Virus record (IMG/VR): IMGVR_UViG_3300041411_000401
Span: 1 to 45,791 of that record
DNA: 45,791 nt
Source: a virus
Strand: one strand, 5' to 3'
Shown here: positions 26,310 to 32,623 of the stretch, in pieces
How the letters are laid out: each line of letters begins with the position of its first letter
Position numbering within the stretch: the first letter of the stretch is position 1
Program-made: the position numbers and the translations under genes
The notes under the pieces: generated by a model
What the model saw: the letters and a program-made list of their open reading frames with translations, nothing else
What the model was told of the DNA's origin: nothing
Databases searched by the model: none

Positions 26310-26713
26310 TGAACCCTCAGGGATTCTCGAAGCTCGATGAGTTGCTTAACCATCTCCATATTCGAAGTGGTCAGCTCTCTTACCTGCTCCTTAAGTAGGG
26401 TGTTTTGTTCTTCGAGGTGTTTTTGGGATAACTGGATTATCTGGAGCGTAGTTTTGGTTTCTGATATCTCAGCCCAATACTTTCTGATCGTCTCGTCACG
26501 CTCTTCTATCTCATCACGCAGCTGCTTGTTCTCTTCCTTGGAAAGCTTTAACTGATCCATCTGCCACTGCAGCATGTTGATCTGAGATTTGTCGTTAGCG
26601 TTCTGAGCCCTACTACTAACCCAGTAACGCCCAAACGCCATGACTCCAGCAATGGATGCAGCCAGAGAACCGCCAGCACCAATGAAGAACTCTTTGGTTA
26701 TATCAAATGCCAT
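26306..26713 (-). CDS. Membrane-anchored coiled-coil protein, first gene of late operon
   Basis: This 135-aa protein has an N-terminal hydrophobic segment (about residues 10-30, GAGGSLAASIAGVMAFGRYW) and then a long heptad-like coiled coil to the end. It is the first protein gene after the late leader region and begins the lysis cassette. It may regulate lysis timing or serve in exclusion; neither is shown by sequence. Confidence 0.75.
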   Translation of the reverse strand: MAFDITKEFFIGAGGSLAASIAGVMAFGRYWVSSRAQNANDKSQINMLQWQMDQLKLSKEENKQLRDEIEERDETIRKYWAEISETKTTLQIIQLSQKHLEEQNTLLKEQVRELTTSNMEMVKQLIELRESLRVQ

Positions 26714-26820
26714 AGCCGTCTCCGGCGATCCCGGTCAGACCGGCTCTTTTGCTGTTGGAAGAAAGGTCGCCCGCTACCACTTAGGGAAATCCATGAGGTC
26801 GCAGTGATTGGTAGGGGCGA

Positions 26821-26851
26821 AAACAGAAAAGGCCCGCCGTAGCGAGCCTTA
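26821..26851 (-). terminator. Terminator in the late leader, before the lysis genes
   Basis: On the minus strand AAGGCTCGC-TACG-GCGGGCCTT forms a 9-bp stem with one wobble, followed by TTCTGTTTT. It lies between the Sib-like RNA and the lysis genes, so late transcription probably needs antitermination to pass. Confidence 0.65.
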
Positions 26852-26891
26852 ATAATTATTTGATATTTCTGCTAAAACGCTTAGAAACTGC

Positions 26892-26920
26892 TTGCGCCTA
26901 GCTGTAGGTTAACCTACAAT
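26892..26920 (+). promoter_or_regulatory. Promoter for the Ibs-like toxin mRNA
   Basis: TTGCGC (26892-26897) and TACAAT (26915-26920) are spaced by 17 bp. Seven bases after the -10 element begins CATCAGCAGGACGCTG, identical in sequence and register to the predicted start of the pL-type transcript at 36693. A 16-bp palindrome covers the spacer and half of the -10 element, so the promoter is probably repressed by a dimeric protein. Confidence 0.65.
26903..26918 (+). promoter_or_regulatory. Perfect 16-bp palindromic operator
   Basis: TGTAGGTTAACCTACA is its own reverse complement and overlaps the toxin promoter. It differs from the CI operators (ATGCG-N5-CGCAT) and from LexA boxes. The neighbouring ribbon-helix-helix-like protein (27112-27297) is one candidate ligand, which is inference. 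Confidence 0.6.
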
Positions 26921-26944
26921 GTATTTCATCAGCAGGACGCTGAA

Positions 26945-27086
26945 ACGGGAAGGCCTCTACCGAAGCAGAGGCCAACATGAGGTAAGGGTTATGATGAAGT
27001 TAATCATCATCCTGATTGTTCTCTTAGTGATTAGCTTGCCAGCATACTAAGTCAGTCAGGAGGAGGGGGAAACCCCTCCAACCCCA
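26945..27086 (-). ncRNA. sib: Sib-like antisense RNA (antitoxin of the Ibs-like peptide)
   Basis: A strong promoter (TTGATT-17 bp-TAAAAT, 27093-27121 on the minus strand) would start an RNA near 27086. It begins with a G-rich hairpin (GGAGGGG-tttc-CCCCTCC), runs antisense to the entire toxin frame and its ribosome site, and ends with the GGCCTCT-GCTTCGGT-AGAGGCC hairpin (26952-26973). The length, about 140 nt, the early G/C-rich hairpin and the UUCG-type terminal hairpin all match Sib RNAs, which are 136-145 nt. Ends are predicted, and the U tract after the last hairpin is weak. Confidence 0.82.
26991..27050 (+). CDS. ibs: Ibs-like type I toxin peptide (19 aa)
   Basis: The peptide MMKLIIILIVLLVISLPAY differs from E. 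coli IbsC, as I remember it, at five of 19 positions, mostly conservatively. Ibs peptides are hydrophobic inner-membrane toxins that depolarise the cell when in excess. The GAGGTAAGGGTT before the double ATG also matches the ibs translation start region. A Sib-like antisense RNA is encoded across the whole gene on the other strand. The locus lies in the Q-lysis interval of this phage, on the strand opposite to late transcription. It is too short for routine gene callers. Confidence 0.88.
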   Translation: MMKLIIILIVLLVISLPAY

Positions 27087-27092
27087 CCCCAG

Positions 27093-27121
27093 ATTTTAGA
27101 GTGATGACGTTATGAAATCAA
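27093..27121 (-). promoter_or_regulatory. Promoter of the Sib-like RNA
   Basis: On the minus strand the -35 TTGATT (27116-27121) and -10 TAAAAT (27093-27098) are 17 bp apart, four and five matches to consensus. The -35 lies inside the first codons of the oppositely oriented 61-aa gene. Confidence 0.7.
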
Positions 27122-27297
27122 CTAACGACGATCGGCAAAAGCGTAGTGATGAGAAGCGCGGCGTTAAGGTGAAAGGCATCAAGCTTCACACCGACACAAT
27201 CGCGCTACTGGAATCTCTTGCAGAGCAGACGGGACAGCCACAATCAGCGGTAGTCACAAAGGCTTTAGCGATGTTCGCCGAAAGTCTGAAGCCTTAA
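27112..27297 (+). CDS. Small ribbon-helix-helix-like protein
   Basis: This 61-aa protein has a basic N terminus (KSTNDDRQKRSDEKRG), a beta strand (VKVKGIKLH), then two helices (DTIALLESLAEQTG and QSAVVTKALAMFAESL), the order of ribbon-helix-helix DNA-binding proteins such as Arc or CopG. It lies 61 bp downstream of the Ibs-like gene on the same strand and may share its mRNA. Autoregulation through the palindrome at 26903-26918 is plausible. The ribosome site is weak (GAGTGATG). A small hairpin (TATCCC-AAGGAA-GGGATA) at 27326-27343 may end the transcript. Confidence 0.72.
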   Translation: MKSTNDDRQKRSDEKRGVKVKGIKLHTDTIALLESLAEQTGQPQSAVVTKALAMFAESLKP

Positions 27298-27370
27298 GTG
27301 CCACTTCGCTGCTGTTAGGAACACCTATCCCAAGGAAGGGATAATTTATTGCTCATCCCCTGTAGCGGAT

Positions 27371-27412
27371 AATAAAAGAGCCCCGCCGACTGGTGAGGTC
27401 GCGAGGCTCTTT
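27371..27412 (-). terminator. Late-operon terminator after Q (tR'-like)
   Basis: On the minus strand AAAGAGCC ... GGCTCTTT pair, with a second inner stem CG-GAC/GTC-CG, and a T/A-rich tail follows. It lies about 125 bp past the end of the Q-like gene, where lambdoid phages have the terminator that Q overcomes. The late promoter should lie between 27413 and 27535, but I cannot assign its hexamers with confidence. This 123-bp gap has no gene. Confidence 0.75.
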
Positions 27413-27535
27413 GGCATCCACATTTATGCAACTGACCGGTAAAGCTGCGATCTGTTCGCTTCTCTTCCCGATCATGCCGTTAATGTGCCAGGTCGCATGC
27501 CCTTTGTCTTTGGCAATTCGTGCTATTTTGTATAA

Positions 27536-28159
27536 TCACGCAGCGATTTTAGGAATATCCTTCTCCATTTCTCGCTTAATTGCATAAAACATTTCTCCTT
27601 CGATGATATCCATCGCCCATTCCATTCTGTTGCGGGCCTCTTTCGGTGAGATGCTGCAGTAATAAATCAGGGATGAGCCGATATTTTGCACGCTCTTGCG
27701 CTTGCAGTATCGTAATCTGGCTACGTTCCGAAGCGGGTTATCCCTTCCGAATGTCTTTACCATGACTGATTCAACAAAGGCGGCATCATCTGATTCTTTG
27801 GCGAGAGCGATGATGTTTGCCGTTGATGACTGAGGAATAAGCAGGTCACGCGCCTTGCGGAATAACTCTTCACCCCGCAGCCCATCACAATGCAGCTGTG
27901 ACACGATTTTCTCTATCTGCTTTCCCTTCTGCTCACTCCATTCGCATCGCATCATCAGGCGCCCGATAACGTTAACCTCTGCACGGTCGTAATCTTCTCC
28001 GCCCAGGTGATCGCCCCATACGCCCAGCAGATGCCTGACCCAAGCCTGCTGTGATTTGTTGATGGTCTTCCAGCCATTGCCGAATAACCGGCGCATATCC
28101 GCTGCTGTTCTTACGCCTGACAGCCTGACGATTTGCTGATAGTCACGCTCAATGCGCAT
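27536..28159 (-). CDS. Late antiterminator, Q-like (DUF1133)
   Basis: This 207-aa protein has the DUF1133 pattern (SQQAWVRHLLGVWGDHLGG, NVIGRLMMRCEWSEQKGKQIEKIV, then LRYCKRKSVQNIGSSLIYYCSISPKEARNRMEWAMDIIEGEMFYAIKREME). Members replace Q at the end of the nin region in many lambdoid prophages and are taken to allow late transcription past terminators. The downstream terminator and divergent orientation of the TA locus fit this role. The start overlaps the YlcG-like frame by 11 bp. Confidence 0.85.
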   Translation of the reverse strand: MRIERDYQQIVRLSGVRTAADMRRLFGNGWKTINKSQQAWVRHLLGVWGDHLGGEDYDRAEVNVIGRLMMRCEWSEQKGKQIEKIVSQLHCDGLRGEELFRKARDLLIPQSSTANIIALAKESDDAAFVESVMVKTFGRDNPLRNVARLRYCKRKSVQNIGSSLIYYCSISPKEARNRMEWAMDIIEGEMFYAIKREMEKDIPKIAA

Positions 28160-28274
28160 GCTTAACCCCCATCATCTTCGCCGTGTTCCGGATTATCCGG
28201 TAGTTGATCTCGTACATGCCGCGCATCTTTAGAATGCGAAGGCGGAGCCACTTCTCTCTGAGGTATTCGGTCAT
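28149..28274 (-). CDS. ylcG: YlcG-like small basic protein
   Basis: This 41-aa frame (MTEYLREKWLRLRILKMRG, then MYEINYRIIRNTAKMMGVKHAH) resembles YlcG of the DLP12 prophage, with its conserved W-RLR and NYRI-RN parts. It starts by ATGA overlap with the HNH gene stop and ends inside the start of the Q-like gene, the same place ylcG occupies near Q in lambdoid prophages. The function is unknown. Confidence 0.78.
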   Translation of the reverse strand: MTEYLREKWLRLRILKMRGMYEINYRIIRNTAKMMGVKHAH

Positions 28275-28690
28275 GCTGCACGCTCCTGCATGTATTTCTC
28301 GAACCAGAAAACAATCGGGGATTCGGTGACCTTCACTTGCCCGAATCTTTCAGCGGTGCGAAAGTTGACGCTGTATTGCCTGGCTCGATCAGCCTGCTCG
28401 GCTATCTGCTCTCTGAACATCTCAAGACTGAAAGTCGCCTTGAACAGGTTGCAGGGCGCGCACGCGGGGAAAAGGTTATCCATCACGTCATTCTCAGGCC
28501 GCCAGTGGTCGCCAGTAGCTATTGCCCGGCGCGTTCCATCCTGACGGCGTGGGCCAAACTCCCATTTGCGCAATGCAGCCTCTACATGGTCGGCATGCCA
28601 GCCCTTCTCAGGTAGTTCGCATCCACAGTAGGCGCAGCGTCCGCCAAATTTGAGGCGCAACACGCCACGCTGTTTAGGTGATAACTTCAT
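28271..28690 (-). CDS. HNH endonuclease of the nin-like region
   Basis: This 139-aa protein has C19-x2-C22 near the N terminus, a HADHVEA core (His-Ala-Asp-His, about 32-35), and NLFPACAPCN with a second Cys pair, the zinc-stabilised HNH fold. Such genes between ninG and Q in lambdoid phages may act in Holliday-junction or recombination processing. It overlaps ninG by 4 bp and the YlcG-like gene by 4 bp. Confidence 0.85.
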   Translation of the reverse strand: MKLSPKQRGVLRLKFGGRCAYCGCELPEKGWHADHVEAALRKWEFGPRRQDGTRRAIATGDHWRPENDVMDNLFPACAPCNLFKATFSLEMFREQIAEQADRARQYSVNFRTAERFGQVKVTESPIVFWFEKYMQERAA

Positions 28691-29265
28691 GCTGCCTCTC
28701 TTTGCTTATTCAGTTCACGCAGAGCCGCTCTGTAACGCGCCCGGAGGCTGTCCAGCTCTTCTCTGGTGTATCGGTGAGGTTCGTTGTTTGATTCGAGCGC
28801 CAGAACGCGCTGAAGGCCGATTTTGGTGATGAGGTTGATACGGTAAGGACCAATCGCGCCGGAGTGATGCACGTTGCACGCTGCACACTGGCTGTGAACA
28901 TTGTCCTCGTTGAAACGTAACTGCGAAGCTGCTGCTGTTGTCCTGTAATGCCCTGCGTGATAGCTCACTGCTGTTGTGCTGCCACAGCTGATGCAGATAT
29001 TCCCGTCCCGCGCCCTGATGTAATCGTTAAACGCTCGCTGGGTCATGTTCATCCAGTGGCTTAACGGCTTAACATCGGCTTTGCGTTTGTTCCATGCAGC
29101 GCGCTGCTCTTTCTCCAGGCGCTTTTGCTTGCGCTCGGACATCTGGTTCGCGAGTTGGATGGCACATTTGGGAGAACAGACGGTCTGGAGGCTATTGCGG
29201 GGTATAAACTTTTCAGGACATATTTTGCATTTCTTCGGCTTCGGCGGCTTTATGCCTTTAGCCAT
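28687..29265 (-). CDS. ninG: NinG (Rap) recombination protein
   Basis: This 192-aa protein has the NinG pattern: CKICPEKFIPRNSLQTVCSPKCA zinc motif at the N terminus, a basic helix, then CISCGSTTAVSYHAGHYRTTAAASQLRFNEDNVHSQCAACNVHHSG, an HNH-like zinc core. NinG/Rap is a structure-specific endonuclease that aids recombination between phage and plasmid or host DNA. It overlaps the upstream gene by 8 bp. Confidence 0.93.
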   Translation of the reverse strand: MAKGIKPPKPKKCKICPEKFIPRNSLQTVCSPKCAIQLANQMSERKQKRLEKEQRAAWNKRKADVKPLSHWMNMTQRAFNDYIRARDGNICISCGSTTAVSYHAGHYRTTAAASQLRFNEDNVHSQCAACNVHHSGAIGPYRINLITKIGLQRVLALESNNEPHRYTREELDSLRARYRAALRELNKQREAA

Positions 29266-29563
29266 GTGTCAGTTCCTTCTGTCGCTCGTCTTCGTGCTGG
29301 AAGTCGTCGCCGTCGATTGGCATTAGCTGATTTCTTCGCATGAGATGCCAGCCATCTTCACCGGCGAACGCATTCTTGATATTTCCAGATACCAGGTAAA
29401 GAACCTCACCACTTGCGTTCTCACACATCCCATTAGTCTTAGGGCTCCTGAATCTCTTTCCATCAGCTATCAAGCGCTCAACTACTACCGACCTGCCGAG
29501 GTTTTCATGAACGTTATATGTTTTCACTACTAAGGCAAGGCAGCCTATTTTAATTTCAGCCAT
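29258..29563 (-). CDS. Conserved-looking hypothetical protein in the nin-like region
   Basis: This 101-aa beta-rich protein (IKIGCLALVVKTYNVHENLGRSVVVERLI, then GWHLMRRNQLMPIDGDD) has no domain that I can name. The pattern of a small SH3-like barrel with a conserved RNQLMPI-type end is common in phage early operons. Start and stop overlap the neighbours. Confidence 0.75.
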   Translation of the reverse strand: MAEIKIGCLALVVKTYNVHENLGRSVVVERLIADGKRFRSPKTNGMCENASGEVLYLVSGNIKNAFAGEDGWHLMRRNQLMPIDGDDFQHEDERQKELTHG

Positions 29564-29838
29564 TATCTTCCCCTCCGCACATGTTGAAGTTTGCGTATTT
29601 CATCCAGCCGACAGCGCAGGTATCGCATGCATAGGTTTCCTGCGGTGACAGGTGCGCCTCGCAACCAGCGCACACAGAAGCACACTGCACGCCATCGCCA
29701 GTAGGCAGATTTGATTGGGTTATCTCGCTCATGGTTCTCCCATTCGATATCGCATTCGCACTGCTCGCAGCTAATGGAGTAGTGATACTTGTCTTCTGAG
29801 GTGAGTGTTATGTGACAGCGGCAGCAGCGTTCACGCAT
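29563..29838 (-). CDS. Small Cys-rich protein in the nin-like region
   Basis: The 91-aa product from ATG 29838 starts with a zinc-ribbon-like array (RCCRCHI ... CEQCECDIEW), then a basic tail with three more cysteines. GAGGAG lies upstream and the start overlaps the previous stop. Longer frames up to 30066 are shadows of the DUF5664 gene. The function is unknown. Confidence 0.7.
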   Translation of the reverse strand: MRERCCRCHITLTSEDKYHYSISCEQCECDIEWENHERDNPIKSAYWRWRAVCFCVRWLRGAPVTAGNLCMRYLRCRLDEIRKLQHVRRGR

Positions 29839-30118
29839 TGGGTTGCTCCTCATCCAGCCAGAGAAGAAACAGGAGGCAGCAGATTGCGTGTGCAAGGTGT
29901 GGCAGTCCGCTTTCGCCATCGTCTTTCTCTCCACTCCACCACGCGGTGACGTGACGGATGGTCGCATCGAAATATCTCGTCCTGGCATCAGGCACCGTCT
30001 TCCAGTTGTCCGGGGCGTATTTCTTGGCTCCGAATTCCAGCACATCGATAACCGAACTGATCGCATTCATTGGCACCAGGCTGAACCGCCACTTACCGGC
30101 GTCATGCTTTGTTGTCAT
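29831..30118 (-). CDS. DUF5664 protein (dATP/dGTP diphosphohydrolase-like)
   Basis: This 95-aa protein has the pattern of the DUF5664/MazG-related phage family: KHDAGKWRFSLVPMNAISSVIDVLEFGAKKYAPDNWKTV, then RYFDATIRHVTAWWSGEKDDGESGLPHLAHAICCLLFL. The Glu, Asp and His residues fit a metal-dependent nucleotide pyrophosphatase acting on the dNTP pool. The ATG at 30118 is used; a GTG four codons earlier is possible. Confidence 0.82.
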   Translation of the reverse strand: MTTKHDAGKWRFSLVPMNAISSVIDVLEFGAKKYAPDNWKTVPDARTRYFDATIRHVTAWWSGEKDDGESGLPHLAHAICCLLFLLWLDEEQPNA

Positions 30119-30120
30119 CT

Positions 30121-30321
30121 TCAGCTCCACATTGGGTTTTTATACTGCCTGCTCGGTATTGGCTCGTTCCGGAACTCAGGCAGCAGCGCGCTGACCAGCC
30201 AGAGGCGTGGGTCGGTTGCGAGTGTCTTCTGAGTTTTGATATTGCGAGAGACATATCGGGAAAGGAGTTCGTTAGCGGTTTCAGTGTCTACAGGGTCATG
30301 GCAAAACCATGTCATTTGCAT
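30121..30321 (-). CDS. Hypothetical nin-region protein
   Basis: This 66-aa protein has a DPVDTETANELLSRYVSRNI helical part and a TDPRLWLVSALLPEF segment that looks conserved. No named family is recognised. The ATG at 30321 has GGGGG upstream and overlaps the previous gene by 26 bp. Confidence 0.7.
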   Translation of the reverse strand: MQMTWFCHDPVDTETANELLSRYVSRNIKTQKTLATDPRLWLVSALLPEFRNEPIPSRQYKNPMWS

Positions 30322-30604
30322 GATGCCCCCTTGCGGCTTTTAACAGCTGATTGAAATCTGCCATGACCGGGCTGACGCCAAATCCAGCCTGCTCGTTTGC
30401 CAGCCTGTAGCGGCATGAATTGTGTTTTGCGCCGGTGATATGCTCTTTTACAACGTGATGGCCGCCACAGAGTGTGCTGAGGGTGTTAGACACATTTGCC
30501 CGATTTGTGCGGCATGACTTACATACCGGCCCTATAAGCTCTGAAGTCTGGTGCCACTTCCCGTCAGATAGAATGCCCAGCAATGCTGCTTTGATTTTAC
30601 TCAT
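30296..30604 (-). CDS. Hypothetical protein, possible winged helix
   Basis: This 102-aa protein starts by ATGA overlap with ninB. Its first 60 residues (SKIKAALLGILSDGKWHQTSELIG, then RANVSNTLSTLCGGHHVVKEHI) look like a winged helix-turn-helix fold, with a Cys pair (CKSC) between. It could be DNA-binding. No family is recognised. Confidence 0.75.
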   Translation of the reverse strand: MSKIKAALLGILSDGKWHQTSELIGPVCKSCRTNRANVSNTLSTLCGGHHVVKEHITGAKHNSCRYRLANEQAGFGVSPVMADFNQLLKAARGHHANDMVLP

Positions 30605-31035
30605 GGTGTACTCCCGAATCTTCCTGCCCATTCAGCCGCGCGCGCTGACTCGTCACTGAATCTGACGTCATGCTCAATGCCGAAGCTGTGGATTAGAGTT
30701 ATGAGGTCACGCATCTCACTGACGCGCATTTTGCTTGTTGACTGGCCCAGCACCACAAAGCCGCCATTGATACCCGGCACCGTCTCCTGTCCTTTCAGGC
30801 TGGCGCTGAAAATATGCTTCCAGCATTCCGGGTTGAGTTTTCTGCCGTACCACACCACCTGGCTCGATACGTCATGCAGGCAGGCCCAAAGCATGCGGTT
30901 TTGCGCAAGGCTTCTGGTGTCTTCCTGGATGGTTACCTGCAGAGGTTTGTCGGGATTGGCGGGGAGTTGCTGGATGGCGGTGATGCAGTTCTGTCGGATG
31001 TTGTCGCTCCTAAGCAGGAACGTTGCTTTCTCCAT
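30601..31035 (-). CDS. ninB: NinB recombination protein
   Basis: This 144-aa protein has the NinB pattern: ATFLLRSDNIRQNCITAIQQLP, then RSLAQNRMLWACLHDVSSQVVWYGRKLNPECWKHIFSASLKGQE and a FVVLGQSTSKMRVSEMRDLITLIHSFGIEHDVRFSD end. NinB (Orf) loads or replaces RecFOR functions by binding ssDNA and SSB. Here it fits the phage's own Sak4-SSB recombination set. Confidence 0.93.
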   Translation of the reverse strand: MEKATFLLRSDNIRQNCITAIQQLPANPDKPLQVTIQEDTRSLAQNRMLWACLHDVSSQVVWYGRKLNPECWKHIFSASLKGQETVPGINGGFVVLGQSTSKMRVSEMRDLITLIHSFGIEHDVRFSDESARAAEWAGRFGSTP

Positions 31036-31204
31036 CGCGTTTTTCTCGCTTTAATGCGTCGCTAAGGGTTTTGCGGATAGCTGCAGGGAGTGACATAAAG
31101 CCTGCATAGCGCGTAGCGATAACAGTAAGGTCATTTGCCAGCTTATCCAGTTCAGCATCTGATATGACGTGCTCAGAGCGTTTTAAGGGGATTACGTTGT
31201 TCAT
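31010..31204 (-). CDS. Small helical hypothetical protein
   Basis: This 64-aa protein begins NNVIPLKRSEHVISDAELDKLANDLTVIATRY and ends in a basic helix. It overlaps ninB by 26 bp and its upstream neighbour by 4 bp, which supports translation in the operon. No domain is recognised. Confidence 0.68.
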   Translation of the reverse strand: MNNVIPLKRSEHVISDAELDKLANDLTVIATRYAGFMSLPAAIRKTLSDALKREKRDGESNVPA

Positions 31205-31467
31205 GGCTTGCGCTCTCCGCGATACATGAAAATATTCAGGTCGCTTTTCGTAGCTACACGCATGGTGCTATCGTCTTTCAGTTGGTCCAGTTCGAAAGCG
31301 TCGTATAGCTCGTTAACTGCCTTCTGCCGCCGGGTTTCCTTCCTTCGCTTATCCCACTGCTTCGCCAGCAGCAGAACAAACCACTCAAAGGCTTTGATGA
31401 GAATAAAGACGTAGCCAATACCCATCAGGCCAATCATCATCCATTCGCCAAAATCGATGTGCTTCAT
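31201..31467 (-). CDS. Small membrane protein of early operon
   Basis: This 88-aa protein has one hydrophobic segment (MMIGLMGIGYVFILIKAFEWFVLLLA) followed by a basic cytoplasmic part. GGAGGAAGC precedes the ATG, which overlaps the previous stop (ATGA). A longer frame from 31536 that would read as a lipoprotein lies inside the upstream gene and is rejected. Confidence 0.72.
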   Translation of the reverse strand: MKHIDFGEWMMIGLMGIGYVFILIKAFEWFVLLLAKQWDKRRKETRRQKAVNELYDAFELDQLKDDSTMRVATKSDLNIFMYRGERKP

Positions 31468-31652
31468 GCTTCCTCCGGTGGTAATGGGAGTGGTTGTTGT
31501 GACACTAGCGCAGCCTGATAACATAACCAGAAACACTGAATTTCCGGCCCAACCTGATAATGAGTTTCGCTTGCGCGGTGTGATTTAACCCACTCAACCG
31601 TCTGCCCGAAGAAATCCGCATACCATGCTTCAAACTTATCTCTCGTTTCCAT
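31464..31652 (-). CDS. Small hypothetical early protein
   Basis: This 62-aa protein (METRDKFEAWYADFFGQTVEWV, then CFWLCYQAALVSQQP) resembles the short 'FEAWY...CFWLCYQAA' module common in lambdoid Ea22-type and other early proteins, often found as a domain in longer proteins. The function is unknown. It starts 1 bp after the previous stop. Confidence 0.72.
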   Translation of the reverse strand: METRDKFEAWYADFFGQTVEWVKSHRASETHYQVGPEIQCFWLCYQAALVSQQPLPLPPEEA

Positions 31653-31653
31653 A

Positions 31654-32001
31654 TCACTGCTCTCCGTTCTGATTGGTGGGCTGCTCCGGGATGATGCGGT
31701 AGGCGATAATGTCATTAATGCTCCCGGTATTTCGCCATCCCCAATTTATTGCGGGCTTGCCATCTCTGATATTTCCACTCCGCAACTTAACCATTAATTT
31801 TGATACATGTGGCACTGGACAATTTCCACCACCCCACTCAATCCACTCTCCCTCGCCCCGCTCCTGCTGCTCCAGTATGGGGAGTGCAATCCGGTAGGCT
31901 TGAAGGTGACGCTCAACCATGACGGCGATATCGGATGCGCTCATCATGCGCTCCCACTCTGCAATCTGCTCTCTGCACTTCTCAGCTGTTAGCTTTTTCA
32001 T
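31654..32001 (-). CDS. Hypothetical early protein with a DUF551-like C terminus
   Basis: This 115-aa protein has a helical N terminus typical of phage early proteins (KKLTAEKCREQIAEWERMM) and a C-terminal GEWIEWGGGNCPVPHVSKLMVKLRSG...DIIAYRI module seen in DUF551-type proteins. The function is not known. It overlaps the upstream gene by 4 bp. Confidence 0.72.
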   Translation of the reverse strand: MKKLTAEKCREQIAEWERMMSASDIAVMVERHLQAYRIALPILEQQERGEGEWIEWGGGNCPVPHVSKLMVKLRSGNIRDGKPAINWGWRNTGSINDIIAYRIIPEQPTNQNGEQ

Positions 32002-32414
32002 TTTGCCACCCCGCTAAGGCGCAGAACGTCTTCAATCGCAAATTCAGCCGCGTTATAAAATGACCCTCGAATCTGTTGGCACTTAAAATGTGCAGAGTGT
32101 GCAATGGCCTTTTTTTGCTCAGATGTAAGCTCAATCAGCTTCTGCGCAGTAACTGTCGGCGATGGAGGGGTATACCCACTATGCTTATTGCCATCATAGG
32201 ACAGGATGCTAGGTTTTTTATCCAGCTCGCCAATGACGTAGCGCATGCGGTCTGCTTCATAGCGAACGCGGTCGGGATATTCAGAACGGTCAATAGTGAC
32301 ACCTGTCGAGATGCACTCGCCCTTACGATGTAAAATCGCTGTCCAGTTGGATTTTCCATTAGTTTCAGGCATCGAGCCGTACCATACGGTCAGTACTGGC
32401 ATAGTATTAATCAT
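31998..32414 (-). CDS. Hypothetical early protein
   Basis: This 138-aa protein has an N-terminal beta-like part (PVLTVWYGSMPETNGKSNWTAILHRKGEC), a middle helix (SEYPDRVRYEADRMRYVIGELDKKP) and a C-terminal helix. No family is recognised. It sits after the replication genes and overlaps both neighbours. Confidence 0.72.
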   Translation of the reverse strand: MINTMPVLTVWYGSMPETNGKSNWTAILHRKGECISTGVTIDRSEYPDRVRYEADRMRYVIGELDKKPSILSYDGNKHSGYTPPSPTVTAQKLIELTSEQKKAIAHSAHFKCQQIRGSFYNAAEFAIEDVLRLSGVAK

Positions 32415-32623
32415 TGGTGACTCCTCGCATCTTCCTGCTCAAACTCAGCGTCAACAATCGTGTCGTGTGCTTCCCGCGCCAGCATGTCGATAGCGTGCAG
32501 GCGGCCCCGGAACTGCTCCGGCGTCAGGTCGCGCTTCTTAGCCAGGTCGATGATTGCCAGCGTCATGTTGCGAGCCTGACGCATCAGCGGTGGAGTGATT
32601 ACCAGTTGAGTTACCTGTGTCAT
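32411..32623 (-). CDS. Small helical protein following the helicase loader
   Basis: This 70-aa protein (TQVTQLVITPPLMRQARNMTLAIIDLAKKRDLTPEQFRGRLHAIDML) overlaps the DnaC-like stop by ATGA; the longer frame to 32671 is unsupported. It may be a replication accessory. No family is recognised. Confidence 0.7.
   Translation of the reverse strand: MTQVTQLVITPPLMRQARNMTLAIIDLAKKRDLTPEQFRGRLHAIDMLAREAHDTIVDAEFEQEDARSHQ

Noticed and set aside
27413-27535. Late promoter pR'
   Set aside because: It is expected here, but no pair of hexamers with good spacing stood out, so it is not listed as a feature.
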